This document shows, piece by piece, positions 34,508-41,942 of a stretch of DNA of 64,000 nucleotides. The position numbers and the translations under genes were made by a program. The notes below the pieces were generated by a model, which was not told the DNA's origin, did not search any database, and was given only the letters and a program-made list of their open reading frames with translations. The stretch comes from Verrucomicrobiota bacterium (GTDB lineage Bacteria > Verrucomicrobiota > Verrucomicrobiia > Methylacidiphilales > UBA1321), in NCBI GenBank assembly GCA_013286145.1, contig JABDGH010000005.1:1-64000 (forward strand), read 5' to 3'. Every line of letters begins with the position of its first letter. Position 1 is the stretch's first letter.

Positions 34508-36049
34508 ATGAAACCTGTAGCTTTAATCATTCGTGACGGTTGGGGCATCAGTCCCAAAGGCGCGGCGGCCGCACAGAAAGAAGGCAATGCGCCCCTGCTC
34601 GCGAAACTTCCTTTTCACGAATACCTCTACAAGACCTATCCGCAGAGCCGGTTGAGCGCGAGCGGCGAGGATGTGGGCTTGCCCGCTGGCCAGATGGGCA
34701 ACAGCGAAGTGGGCCATCTCAATTTGGGTGCAGGCCGGATTGTTTACCAGGAATTGACGCGGATCAACAAGGCCATCGCAGACGGCTCGCTCGCGAGTAA
34801 TCCGGCGCTGAAAAAATTTCTGACCGATCTCAAGGCGCGCAATGGTGCGTTGCATCTTTGGGGGCTTCTTTCTGATGGCGGTGTCCATTCGCATCAGGAG
34901 CACCTTCATGCATTGGTCGCGATTGCGAAACAGGCGGGTATCGGACGCATTTTCATCCACGCCTTTCTCGATGGTCGCGATACTTCGCCGACTGGTGGCG
35001 CTCATTACTTGACCCTGCTTCAGGCGAAGTTAAAGGAAATCGGCGCGGGTAAAATCGCGACGGTCATTGGGCGTTACTTCGCGATGGATCGCGACAATCG
35101 CTGGGAGCGGGTGGAGCAGGCTTACAAATTGATTTTTCTCGGTGAAGGAACTTATGCGGATGATCCGGTCGCGGCGGTGAAAGCGGAATACACGGCCAAA
35201 AAAACGGATGAGTTCATGCCTGCGCTCGTGTGTGTGAAAGAGCCGCGCCCGCTGATTGCCGATGGCGATGGAATTCTTTTCTTCAACTTTCGCGGGGATC
35301 GCGCACGGCAGTTGAGCCAGGTGCTGCTGCACGATGATTTCAAAGGCTTTCCGCGCACGCATTATCCCAAAGTCAGTTACCTGACGATGACGCAATACGA
35401 TGCGACTTTCGACGTGCCCGTGATGTTTTCGCCGCAGTCAATGAAGCATCTTCTGGGAGAAGTCGTTGCGACGGCGGGCAAGCATCAGTTACGCATGGCG
35501 GAGACGGAGAAATATCCGCATGTGACTTATTTTTTCAACGGTGGGGTGGAGACGCCGAACACAGGCGAGGATCGCGACATGGTTCCTTCACCCAAGGTAG
35601 CCACTTACGATTTGAAGCCCGAAATGAGTGCGGAACCACTCACGGATGAAGTGTTGAAGAGGCTCGACACGGGCAAATACGATTTGTTGATTTTGAATTA
35701 TGCGAATCCCGACATGGTGGGGCATACGGGTGTCGTCGAGGCGGTAATCAAGGCTGTGGAAACGATCGACGCCTGCCTCAAGCGCGTGGTGGAAAAAATT
35801 CTCGCGATGGGCGGAGCGTGCCTGGTCACCGCCGATCACGGCAACTGTGAACGGGAAATCAACGACGACGGCACACCCAACACGGCTCACACGACGAACT
35901 TGGTCCATTTTATCTACGTCGGCCCGAACCACGAAAAGGTCGAGATGCAGGATGGCATCCTGGCCGATGTCGCACCGACTCTGCTCTATTTAATGGGGCT
36001 GCCCAAGCCGGAAGAGATGACGGGGCATAGCTTGGTGAAGTTTTTATGA
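34508..36049 (+). CDS. gpmI: 2,3-bisphosphoglycerate-independent phosphoglycerate mutase
   Basis: This 513-residue alkaline-phosphatase-superfamily enzyme interconverts 3- and 2-phosphoglycerate in glycolysis. LIIRDGWGISPKG supplies the first metal Asp, and GQMGNSEVGHLNLGAGR contains the phospho-serine nucleophile. HAFLDGRDTSP, GRYFAMDRDNRWER and VTADHGNCEREIN supply further metal and substrate ligands. Length and domain order are normal for the Mn2+-dependent type. It is followed, two bases after its stop, by a perfect 25-bp-arm inverted repeat that lies between it and tatD. Confidence 0.96.
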   Translation: MKPVALIIRDGWGISPKGAAAAQKEGNAPLLAKLPFHEYLYKTYPQSRLSASGEDVGLPAGQMGNSEVGHLNLGAGRIVYQELTRINKAIADGSLASNPALKKFLTDLKARNGALHLWGLLSDGGVHSHQEHLHALVAIAKQAGIGRIFIHAFLDGRDTSPTGGAHYLTLLQAKLKEIGAGKIATVIGRYFAMDRDNRWERVEQAYKLIFLGEGTYADDPVAAVKAEYTAKKTDEFMPALVCVKEPRPLIADGDGILFFNFRGDRARQLSQVLLHDDFKGFPRTHYPKVSYLTMTQYDATFDVPVMFSPQSMKHLLGEVVATAGKHQLRMAETEKYPHVTYFFNGGVETPNTGEDRDMVPSPKVATYDLKPEMSAEPLTDEVLKRLDTGKYDLLILNYANPDMVGHTGVVEAVIKAVETIDACLKRVVEKILAMGGACLVTADHGNCEREINDDGTPNTAHTTNLVHFIYVGPNHEKVEMQDGILADVAPTLLYLMGLPKPEEMTGHSLVKFL

Positions 36050-36050
36050 A

Positions 36051-36120
36051 TGTAGCGGCGGTCTATGACCGTCGCTAATTAACCTCAGTCAAAGTGCGAC
36101 GGTCATAGACCGCCGCTACA
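36051..36120. repeat. Perfect inverted repeat, 25-bp arms (family 2)
   Basis: The left arm, TGTAGCGGCGGTCTATGACC GTCGC (36051-36075), and the right arm (36096-36120) are exact reverse complements around a 20-base spacer. Each arm contains its own shorter dyad (GGTCTATGACC). It occupies nearly the whole 78-base gap between gpmI and tatD, so it is in the likely transcript and would form a stable hairpin. No T run follows, so it is not a simple terminator. Confidence 0.9.
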
Positions 36121-36127
36121 TTAAGAT

Positions 36128-36916
36128 ATGCTGATCGATACGCACGCTCATCTCGATTACACCGACTATGATCCCGATCGCGCGAAAGTAATCGCGCGTG
36201 CGACCGAGGCTGGCGTGACGGAGATCATTTCCATCGGCACGCAAATCGAGTCCAGCAGTCGCGCGGTGGAACTCGCTGAAAACTTTCCCAATATCTGGGC
36301 GACGGTTGGTGTTCATCCTTGTGATGTCGATAACGCGCCGGACGACGCGGTGGAGCGTCTGCGCGCGATGGCGCAAAGTCGGCGCGTGGTGGCCGTGGGC
36401 GAAATCGGGCTCGATTATCATCGGTTGCCGCCGGATCCGCAGGAGGCGGAAGCGAACAAGCAACGACAAGCGATTTTGTTTCGTCAACAACTCGAATTGG
36501 CCACCGAGCTTGGCTTGAATGCGGTGATTCATCAGCGCGATTCGTGGGATGACACCTTACAGATCATGGCCGAGTTTACGGGCAAGGTGCGTGGTGTTTT
36601 TCACTGCTTCGGAGGAACGCTTTTGCAGGCGCAGGAGGTGATTGCGCTCGGGCACATGGTTTCGTTCACAGGTATTGTGACATTCAAGAATGCGCGGCAG
36701 GTGCAGGAAACGGCGCGGCAGATCGATCCCCGGCATTTTATGGTCGAGACCGACTGCCCCTATCTTGCGCCAGCGCCGGATCGGGGGAAGCGTTGTGAAC
36801 CAGCCCATACGCGTCGTGTGGCGGAATACTTGGCGGAACTGCGTGGTGTATCCCTGGAGACCCTCGCGACGCGCACCACGGAAAACGCGCGCGAGTTTTT
36901 CAAATTTGCGCGGTAG
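36128..36916 (+). CDS. tatD: TatD-family metal-dependent hydrolase (DNase)
   Basis: This 262-residue TIM-barrel metal hydrolase starts MLIDTHAHLDYTDYD, with the THAHLD metal pair. Then come GVHPCDVDNAP, GEIGLDYHRL with a bridging glutamate, NAVIHQRDSWDDTLQIM, VFHCFGGTL, and VETDCPYLAPAP with the C-terminal Asp ligand. The family includes 3'-5' DNases that act in DNA repair and also D-aminoacyl-tRNA-type activities; the physiological substrate here is inferred. It follows gpmI after the inverted repeat. Confidence 0.92.
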   Translation: MLIDTHAHLDYTDYDPDRAKVIARATEAGVTEIISIGTQIESSSRAVELAENFPNIWATVGVHPCDVDNAPDDAVERLRAMAQSRRVVAVGEIGLDYHRLPPDPQEAEANKQRQAILFRQQLELATELGLNAVIHQRDSWDDTLQIMAEFTGKVRGVFHCFGGTLLQAQEVIALGHMVSFTGIVTFKNARQVQETARQIDPRHFMVETDCPYLAPAPDRGKRCEPAHTRRVAEYLAELRGVSLETLATRTTENAREFFKFAR

Positions 36917-36930
36917 GTTATTCCCAATTC

Positions 36931-37155
36931 TGTCATCCCGAGCTTGTCGAGGGATCAGACACGTAGTGAGTGGGCAATAAGTTAGAGAACTTGAAATTAA
37001 TTAATTTTCCGTTTTTTATGACTTGGCGGATAATGAAAGCGTGTCTGATCCCTCGACAAGCTCGGGATGACGGGAGTTTATAGCGCTAAAGTCCAGACTG
37101 TGGCTGCATGAATGAAACCTATCGAATTGCTCCCTCGACAACTTCGGAATGACAG
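36931..37155. repeat. Cluster of three family 1 half-units
   Basis: 36931-36960 (CTGTCATCCCGAGCTTGTCG AGGGATCAGAC) and 37042-37074 (GTCTGATCCCTCGACAAGCT CGGGATGACGG) are inverted and nearly exact, around an AT-rich spacer of ~80 bases. A third, degenerate unit (GCTCCCTCGACAACTTCGGA ATGACAG) lies at 37130-37155, where it would be read as protein if hisI were started too early. Confidence 0.85.
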
Positions 37156-37168
37156 GCATTTTTACAGG

Positions 37169-37573
37169 ATGAAAGAGCTTGAAGAGGGAAATGAATTGCA
37201 GCTCGATTTTGCCAAGCTGCAAAAAATCGCGCACACGGGTCTGCCGGTTTTGCCGGTAGTCGTGCAGGACGCCGATTCGCGGGAGGTGCTGCTGGTTGCC
37301 TACTCGAACCGGGAAGCGCTCGAACATTCCTTGAAAACCAGCATCGCGACCTTCTGGAGCACGTCGAGAAATGAGCTTTGGGTCAAGGGCGCGACTTCCG
37401 GCGACACGCTCCAATTGGTCGATATTCGCGTCAATTGCGAGCAGAACTCGCTCCTTTATCTGGTGCGCATGGTCGGTGGCGGTGTTTGCCACACCAAGGA
37501 TGCCAACGGAAAAAACCGCAAGACTTGTTATTATCGTTCGCTCAAGGACGGGAAGTTGAAATTTCGGGAATAG
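37169..37573 (+). CDS. hisI: Phosphoribosyl-AMP cyclohydrolase
   Basis: This 134-residue enzyme opens the purine ring of PR-AMP in histidine synthesis. ATFWSTSRNELWVKGATSGD is the family core. The three zinc cysteines are in VNCEQN, GVCHTKDA and KTCYYR. The metal-binding acidic run that is DCDxD in many HisI proteins reads NCEQN here. No HisE domain is fused. The ATG at 37169 is used because an upstream in-frame ATG at 37112 would translate a palindromic repeat (LPRQLRNDR). No other his gene is nearby, so the pathway is scattered. Confidence 0.88.
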   Translation: MKELEEGNELQLDFAKLQKIAHTGLPVLPVVVQDADSREVLLVAYSNREALEHSLKTSIATFWSTSRNELWVKGATSGDTLQLVDIRVNCEQNSLLYLVRMVGGGVCHTKDANGKNRKTCYYRSLKDGKLKFRE

Positions 37574-37579
37574 AATTTT

Positions 37580-37609
37580 TTCTCATCCCGAACTTATCGA
37601 GGGATCAAC
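37580..37609. repeat. Dispersed palindromic repeat, family 1
   Basis: TCTCATCCCGAACTTATCGA GGGATCAACT, a slightly diverged half-unit, lies between the convergent ends of hisI and the small secreted-protein gene. Confidence 0.75.
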
Positions 37610-37611
37610 TT

Positions 37612-38100
37612 CTATTTGCTCTGAAGCGTTGCAGCAAAGGCACGGAGCGTTCCGGCCTTTTCCTTGTCTTTCAAGGCGTCGATTTCGGGCAGCTTGACCG
37701 TGGGATTGATCTGATGAAGCTGATCATAGGTAAGAAAAACTTGCTGCCAACCGGCATAAATATCATCTTCCGCCTTGCCGCTCTGGAGTTGAGAACGGAT
37801 ATTGCCCGAGACATACGCGGTAAGCAACATGCTGCGAGTATCCGCATCCGACGCATCCCCGCCCTTGAACCAGGGAACCACCGCCTTGGAGAGAGATAGG
37901 TGAACTGCGCCATTTTTTTTGGCAAAGGACATGATGGTCGATGCCGCCGCGAAGCCCTCCTTGCTCGAGGGGTCTTTTTCAAAAATCACAATGGCGGCGA
38001 GAACCGCGTCCTTTGAGACCGATTCTGTCGTGGCCGCATCACCCCCCACTGTCCATCCGGCCAGCGCGACCACCAGAAAGATCAGTGGAAGACGAATCAT
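37612..38100 (-). CDS. Secreted helical protein in the gyrA operon
   Basis: This 162-residue protein starts with a signal peptide (MIRLPLIFLVVALAGWTVGG, cleaved near DAA). The mature part is mostly helical (AASTIMSFAKKNGAVHLSLS, AYVSGNIRSQLQSGK, then WQQVFLTYDQLHQINP) and ends KAGTLRAFAATLQSK. Its ATG overlaps the stop of the upstream 50-residue membrane-protein gene (ATGA). No family was recognised. It seems co-transcribed with gyrA, but no functional link to the gyrase is implied. Confidence 0.65.
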   Translation of the reverse strand: MIRLPLIFLVVALAGWTVGGDAATTESVSKDAVLAAIVIFEKDPSSKEGFAAASTIMSFAKKNGAVHLSLSKAVVPWFKGGDASDADTRSMLLTAYVSGNIRSQLQSGKAEDDIYAGWQQVFLTYDQLHQINPTVKLPEIDALKDKEKAGTLRAFAATLQSK

Positions 38101-38249
38101 TTGCGACGGCGCAAAACGAGAATGGCGATGAAGAAACCGCCCGCGAGTCCAAAAAGCAACGCCACCACCATGGGTGTGTTGACCCAGGATTGGACGATGC
38201 CGGTTGTGACGGTGGTGATTTCGGTGGTTGGGGCTGGTGTTGGGTTCAT
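38097..38249 (-). CDS. 50-residue single-span membrane protein downstream of gyrA
   Basis: An ATG at 38249 opens 50 codons. A Pro/Thr-rich N terminus (MNPTPAPTTEITTVTTGIVQ) precedes one transmembrane helix (VVALLFGLAGGFFIAILVL) and a basic end, RRRK. It begins five bases after the gyrA stop and overlaps the next gene by four bases, which gives a tight three-gene operon order and supports it as real. Function is unknown. The topology suggests an exported N terminus and cytoplasmic basic tail. Confidence 0.65.
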   Translation of the reverse strand: MNPTPAPTTEITTVTTGIVQSWVNTPMVVALLFGLAGGFFIAILVLRRRK

Positions 38250-38254
38250 AGGAA

Positions 38255-40846
38255 TCAACCAGCCAACTCAGGCTCGGGGGTGCCGTCTTCCTCGGATTCG
38301 GAGACGACGCGCGCTATGGCCGTGAGTTTATCGCCAGTATTGAGATTGACCAGTTTGACGCCCTGGGTATTACGCCCGGCTTCACGAATATCCTTCACCG
38401 GTGTGCGGACCATCTGGCCCTGCTGGGTGAGAAGCATGATTTCGTCCTTGTCGATAACGGTGAGAGCGCCAACGACTTTGCCCGTCTTGTCGTTCGTCTT
38501 CATGGTGATGATGCCCTTGCCACCGCGTGTCTGGACGCGGTATTCATCGAAGGCGGTTCGTTTGCCAATGCCATTTTCACCGGCAACGAGGAGCGTTGCG
38601 CCCGGATCGACCACCGCAAGAGCGACCAAGTGATCGTCTTTATCGAGGTTGATGCCGCGTACGCCCGTGGCGGGACGGCCCATGGAACGGACATCCGATT
38701 CCTCGAAGCGAATGCTCATGCCTTCACGGGTGATGAGAACGGCTTCACTGGAACCGCTGGTGAGGCGCGCCTCGATGAGATTGTCGCCCTGCTCGATGCC
38801 GATGGCGATGATCCCGCCCTTGCGGACGTTGTCGAAATCCTCGAGCGATGTCTTCTTCACAGTTCCACGCTGGGTGGCGAAGAGGACGAACTGCCCGACT
38901 TTCCAGGTGATGTCCTCGCCCTTGGCGTCCCGGCGTGATTCGACACGGATGAGCGCGGCGACTTTTTCGCCCGGTTTCATTTCGAGAAGATTGGCGATGG
39001 AGCGACCCTTGGCGGCACGGCCCATGTCGGGAATTTCGTGTACGCGCTCGACATAGACACGGCCTGTGTTGGTGAAAAACATCAGGTAATCGTGGGTCGA
39101 GGCGGTGAAGAGATGCTCGACGAAATCGTCGTCCTCGGGCCGGTCGCCCTCCTTCGTCGTCATGCCAATCACGCCACGCCCACCGCGACGTTGCGCGCGA
39201 TAGCTGCTGATGTTGGTGCGCTTGATCAGCGAATTGTGCGTGATCGTGATGATGACGCCCTCGTTGGCGATAAGATCCTCGATGGCCATCTCGCCCTCAT
39301 CTGGAACGATCATGGTGCGGCGTTCATTGCCGTGTTTGTCGCGAATGACCTGCAATTCCTTCTTGATGATCGTGAGCACCCGGATTTCCTTGGCCAGGAT
39401 GTCGATCAGGTCGGTGATCTTCTTGAGCAGTTCCTTGTACTCATCGGTAATCTTGCCCCGCTCCATGCCGGTCAACTGATAGAGGCGCAGTTCGAGGATG
39501 GCGGTGACCTGTTCCGCGCTGATGAGATAACGATTGTTTTGCAGGCGGCTCGGCGCGTGGATCATGATGCCGAAGGACTCAGCCTCGGCGCGCGTGAAGC
39601 TGTAAGCGGCGAGCTTGGCGCGGGCTTCCTCGCGGTCGGCGGCTTTGCGGATGATCTTGATGACTTCGTCGAGATTCGCGAGCGCGATGAGATAACCTTC
39701 GAGAACCTCGGCGCGGCGCTGGGCTTCGCGCAGTTCAAAGCGCGTACGGCGCATGATTACTTCGCGGCGATGCTCGATATAGCAGTTGATCATCTCCTTG
39801 ATATTGAGCGTCTTGGGCCGACCGCCATCGATGGCGAGCTGGTTGACGGCGAAGGAGTTTTCCAGCGCGGTCATCTTGTAGAGCTTGTTGATGACGACCT
39901 TGGGGACGGCGTCGCGCTTGAGTTCGATGACCACGCGCGTGCTTTCATCCGATTCATCGCGCACGTCGGTGATGTCGGTGATTTCCTTGGTGTTGACCAA
40001 TTCCGCGATGCGCGAGACAAGCTCGGCGCGGTTCACGTTGAAGGGAATTTCGGTGACGATGATCTGTTCCTTGCCGCCCTTTGGCATTTCGGTGTGGAGC
40101 TTGGCCCGCACACGGATGCTGCCGCGTCCCGTCTGGGAATAATTCTTGATGCCTTCTATGCCGAGGATGGAACAACCGGTGGGGAAATCGGGCCCCTTGA
40201 TGATTTTCATCAACTGGGGAATCGTGATGTCGGGCTTGTCGATCTGCGCGCAGATGCCGTCGATGACTTCCGTGAGATTGTGCGGAACCAGATTGGTGGC
40301 CATGCCGACGGCGATGCCAGTGCCGCCATTGACGAGAAGATTCGGAAAAGCGGCGGGAAGAACAACCGGCTCGTGATTTTTTTCGTCGTAGGAGGGAGTG
40401 AAATCGACGGTGTCCTTGTCGATGTCCTCCATGAGAATCGCGCCGAGATGGGTCAGCCGCGCCTCGGTATAACGCATGGCGGCGGGTGGATCGCCTTCAA
40501 CGGAACCGAAGTTTCCTTTGCCTTCGATCAGGCGTTCGCGCATCGACCACGGCTCGGCCATGTGGACGAGGGTCGGGTAGATGGCCATGTCGCCGTGCGG
40601 ATGATATTTCTTCATCGTATCGCCGACGATACCGGCGCATTTCGAGGTGGAGCGGCCCGGGTGCAATCCCATCTCGTGCATGGCAAAAAGAATGCGGCGC
40701 TGGGAGGGTTTGAGTCCGTCGCGGACATCGGGCAGTGCGCGAGAGATGATGACCGACATCGAGTAATCGAGGAAGGAGTTGCGAATTTCTTCAGCAACAT
40801 TGATGCGGTCGATGCGTTCGCCGGGAGAAAAAAGATTATCAGGCAT
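38255..40846 (-). CDS. gyrA: DNA gyrase subunit A
   Basis: This 863-residue subunit breaks and rejoins DNA during supercoiling. The catalytic tyrosine is in PAAMRYTEARLT. The helix-turn-helix and quinolone region reads KKYHPHGDMAIYPTLVHMA. The wing and the coiled-coil tower follow, and the C-terminal wrapping domain contains the GyrA box in YRAQRRGGRGVIGM (QRRGGRG), which separates GyrA from ParC. Positions equal to E. coli Ser83 and Asp87 are Met and Pro. An acidic C-terminal tail is present. GyrB is not in the window. Two small genes follow in the same direction. Confidence 0.96.
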   Translation of the reverse strand: MPDNLFSPGERIDRINVAEEIRNSFLDYSMSVIISRALPDVRDGLKPSQRRILFAMHEMGLHPGRSTSKCAGIVGDTMKKYHPHGDMAIYPTLVHMAEPWSMRERLIEGKGNFGSVEGDPPAAMRYTEARLTHLGAILMEDIDKDTVDFTPSYDEKNHEPVVLPAAFPNLLVNGGTGIAVGMATNLVPHNLTEVIDGICAQIDKPDITIPQLMKIIKGPDFPTGCSILGIEGIKNYSQTGRGSIRVRAKLHTEMPKGGKEQIIVTEIPFNVNRAELVSRIAELVNTKEITDITDVRDESDESTRVVIELKRDAVPKVVINKLYKMTALENSFAVNQLAIDGGRPKTLNIKEMINCYIEHRREVIMRRTRFELREAQRRAEVLEGYLIALANLDEVIKIIRKAADREEARAKLAAYSFTRAEAESFGIMIHAPSRLQNNRYLISAEQVTAILELRLYQLTGMERGKITDEYKELLKKITDLIDILAKEIRVLTIIKKELQVIRDKHGNERRTMIVPDEGEMAIEDLIANEGVIITITHNSLIKRTNISSYRAQRRGGRGVIGMTTKEGDRPEDDDFVEHLFTASTHDYLMFFTNTGRVYVERVHEIPDMGRAAKGRSIANLLEMKPGEKVAALIRVESRRDAKGEDITWKVGQFVLFATQRGTVKKTSLEDFDNVRKGGIIAIGIEQGDNLIEARLTSGSSEAVLITREGMSIRFEESDVRSMGRPATGVRGINLDKDDHLVALAVVDPGATLLVAGENGIGKRTAFDEYRVQTRGGKGIITMKTNDKTGKVVGALTVIDKDEIMLLTQQGQMVRTPVKDIREAGRNTQGVKLVNLNTGDKLTAIARVVSESEEDGTPEPELAG

Positions 40847-41076
40847 AGGTGGAAATTACTTCAAAGTCTCCCAGGGCGAAACGCCCCGGAAGCAAATATC
40901 AGACGTAAAGTTTCAAATTAGAAAGCAAGCGAAGGCACGGCAAGAGAAAAGGTCTGCCGGACGGTAATTTTGTCCATGCTCGCAAATCAATTTCGTGCTT
41001 GTTCTCCCCGGGGGTTCGTCTATCGAAGGTAGTCTGGGCATTGCTCGCGTGCTTGCCCTTCAAATTTCCCTATCCA

Positions 41077-41388
41077 ATGAATCGAATCCAATACTTGGTC
41101 CTGATGAGCCTCAGCAGTCTCATAGCGTTACTTTTGCTTCTCCAGATTGTTTTCGTTCGCATTACCTCGGCTGATCAGGTTCAACTGCTTAAAAGGCAGC
41201 AACTCATCAGCCAGGGACAGCAAAGTGACCGTAGTGTGCGTGAGTTGGCCGCGCGGATTTACCAGCTTAGCCAGCAAACGAATGACACGGCCTTGAAGGA
41301 TCTGCTTACGCGGCAGCAAATTACCATCACCCCGCCCTCGGATGCCTCAACCAATGCTGCGTCAGCCCCCGCTACCGCACCTCGCTAA
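41077..41388 (+). CDS. Small single-span protein
   Basis: The ATG at 41077 gives 103 residues: one N-terminal membrane helix (YLVLMSLSSLIALLLLLQIV), a coiled-coil-like helical part (QVQLLKRQQLISQGQQSDRS, then LAARIYQLSQQTNDTALKDL), and a Ala/Pro-rich tail. An upstream in-frame start at 40999 is less natural. The next gene, 13 bases downstream, has the same plan, so they may form a pair. No known family. Confidence 0.62.
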   Translation: MNRIQYLVLMSLSSLIALLLLLQIVFVRITSADQVQLLKRQQLISQGQQSDRSVRELAARIYQLSQQTNDTALKDLLTRQQITITPPSDASTNAASAPATAPR

Positions 41389-41401
41389 CCCATTTTTTCC
41401 T

Positions 41402-41761
41402 ATGTCCGACGAAAACATCAGATACTCCCCCCGGTACTCTTCCTTCTGGCCGATGTTCATTCTCATGAGCGGCATATTCATCTGGTGCGCCTACCAGCTT
41501 TATGCGATCAACAGCCAACGGGTCGTGATCGATCAACAATACGAAGCCCTGGCTGCAACGGTTGAGCCTGCCGAAGGTGCCCAGAAAAGACTTTTTTCAT
41601 TGGCCCAGGATTTGGTGCAAATGAGCGCCAAGGATCCCAATGCGACGCAGATCGTGAAGGAATCGATCCAGGCCGGTATTCTTCACTTCAACAAGAATAG
41701 TACCGGCACGAACACCACAACGACCCCCGCCGCGCCTCCTGCACCCGCCCCTTCAAAGTAA
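41402..41761 (+). CDS. Small single-span protein, partner of the preceding gene
   Basis: The ATG at 41402 gives 119 residues. The protein has a short polar start, one helix (FWPMFILMSGIFIWCAYQLY), a helical periplasmic part (QQYEALAATVEPAEGAQKRL, then FSLAQDLVQMSAKDP) and a Thr/Pro/Ala-rich tail. The layout (N-terminal anchor, helix, low-complexity tail) repeats that of the 41077 gene. Together they may make a small envelope complex, which is only an inference. Confidence 0.62.
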   Translation: MSDENIRYSPRYSSFWPMFILMSGIFIWCAYQLYAINSQRVVIDQQYEALAATVEPAEGAQKRLFSLAQDLVQMSAKDPNATQIVKESIQAGILHFNKNSTGTNTTTTPAAPPAPAPSK

Positions 41762-41942
41762 GTTGGAGAGAACTGCTGCTCCCGCGGCAGGAATTTATAT
41801 TCGTTTGGTCGCATCTGCATGGCCATATCACAGGGTGAAACCGTGCCGTCAAGCAGTGTCACAACTAAACGATACTTTATTTAAGAAGATTCTTGTTGAT
41901 GTTTTTGTCGCGCATACGATCAAAGCAGGTAAAGTCAGGCGG

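Noticed and set aside
36051-36120. Simple rho-independent terminator for gpmI
   Set aside because: There is no T tract after the stem and the arms are 25 bp with a 20-base loop; the element is part of a dispersed repeat family.
37112-37168. An earlier HisI start
   Set aside because: The extra codons come from a family 1 repeat and are not part of the HisI fold.
38255-40846. ParC rather than GyrA
   Set aside because: The GyrA-box (QRRGGRG) in the C-terminal domain indicates GyrA.
39038-40921. A 627-codon open frame antisense to gyrA
   Set aside because: It is the opposite-strand shadow of a strongly biased gene; its product has no domain and gyrA is fully intact.
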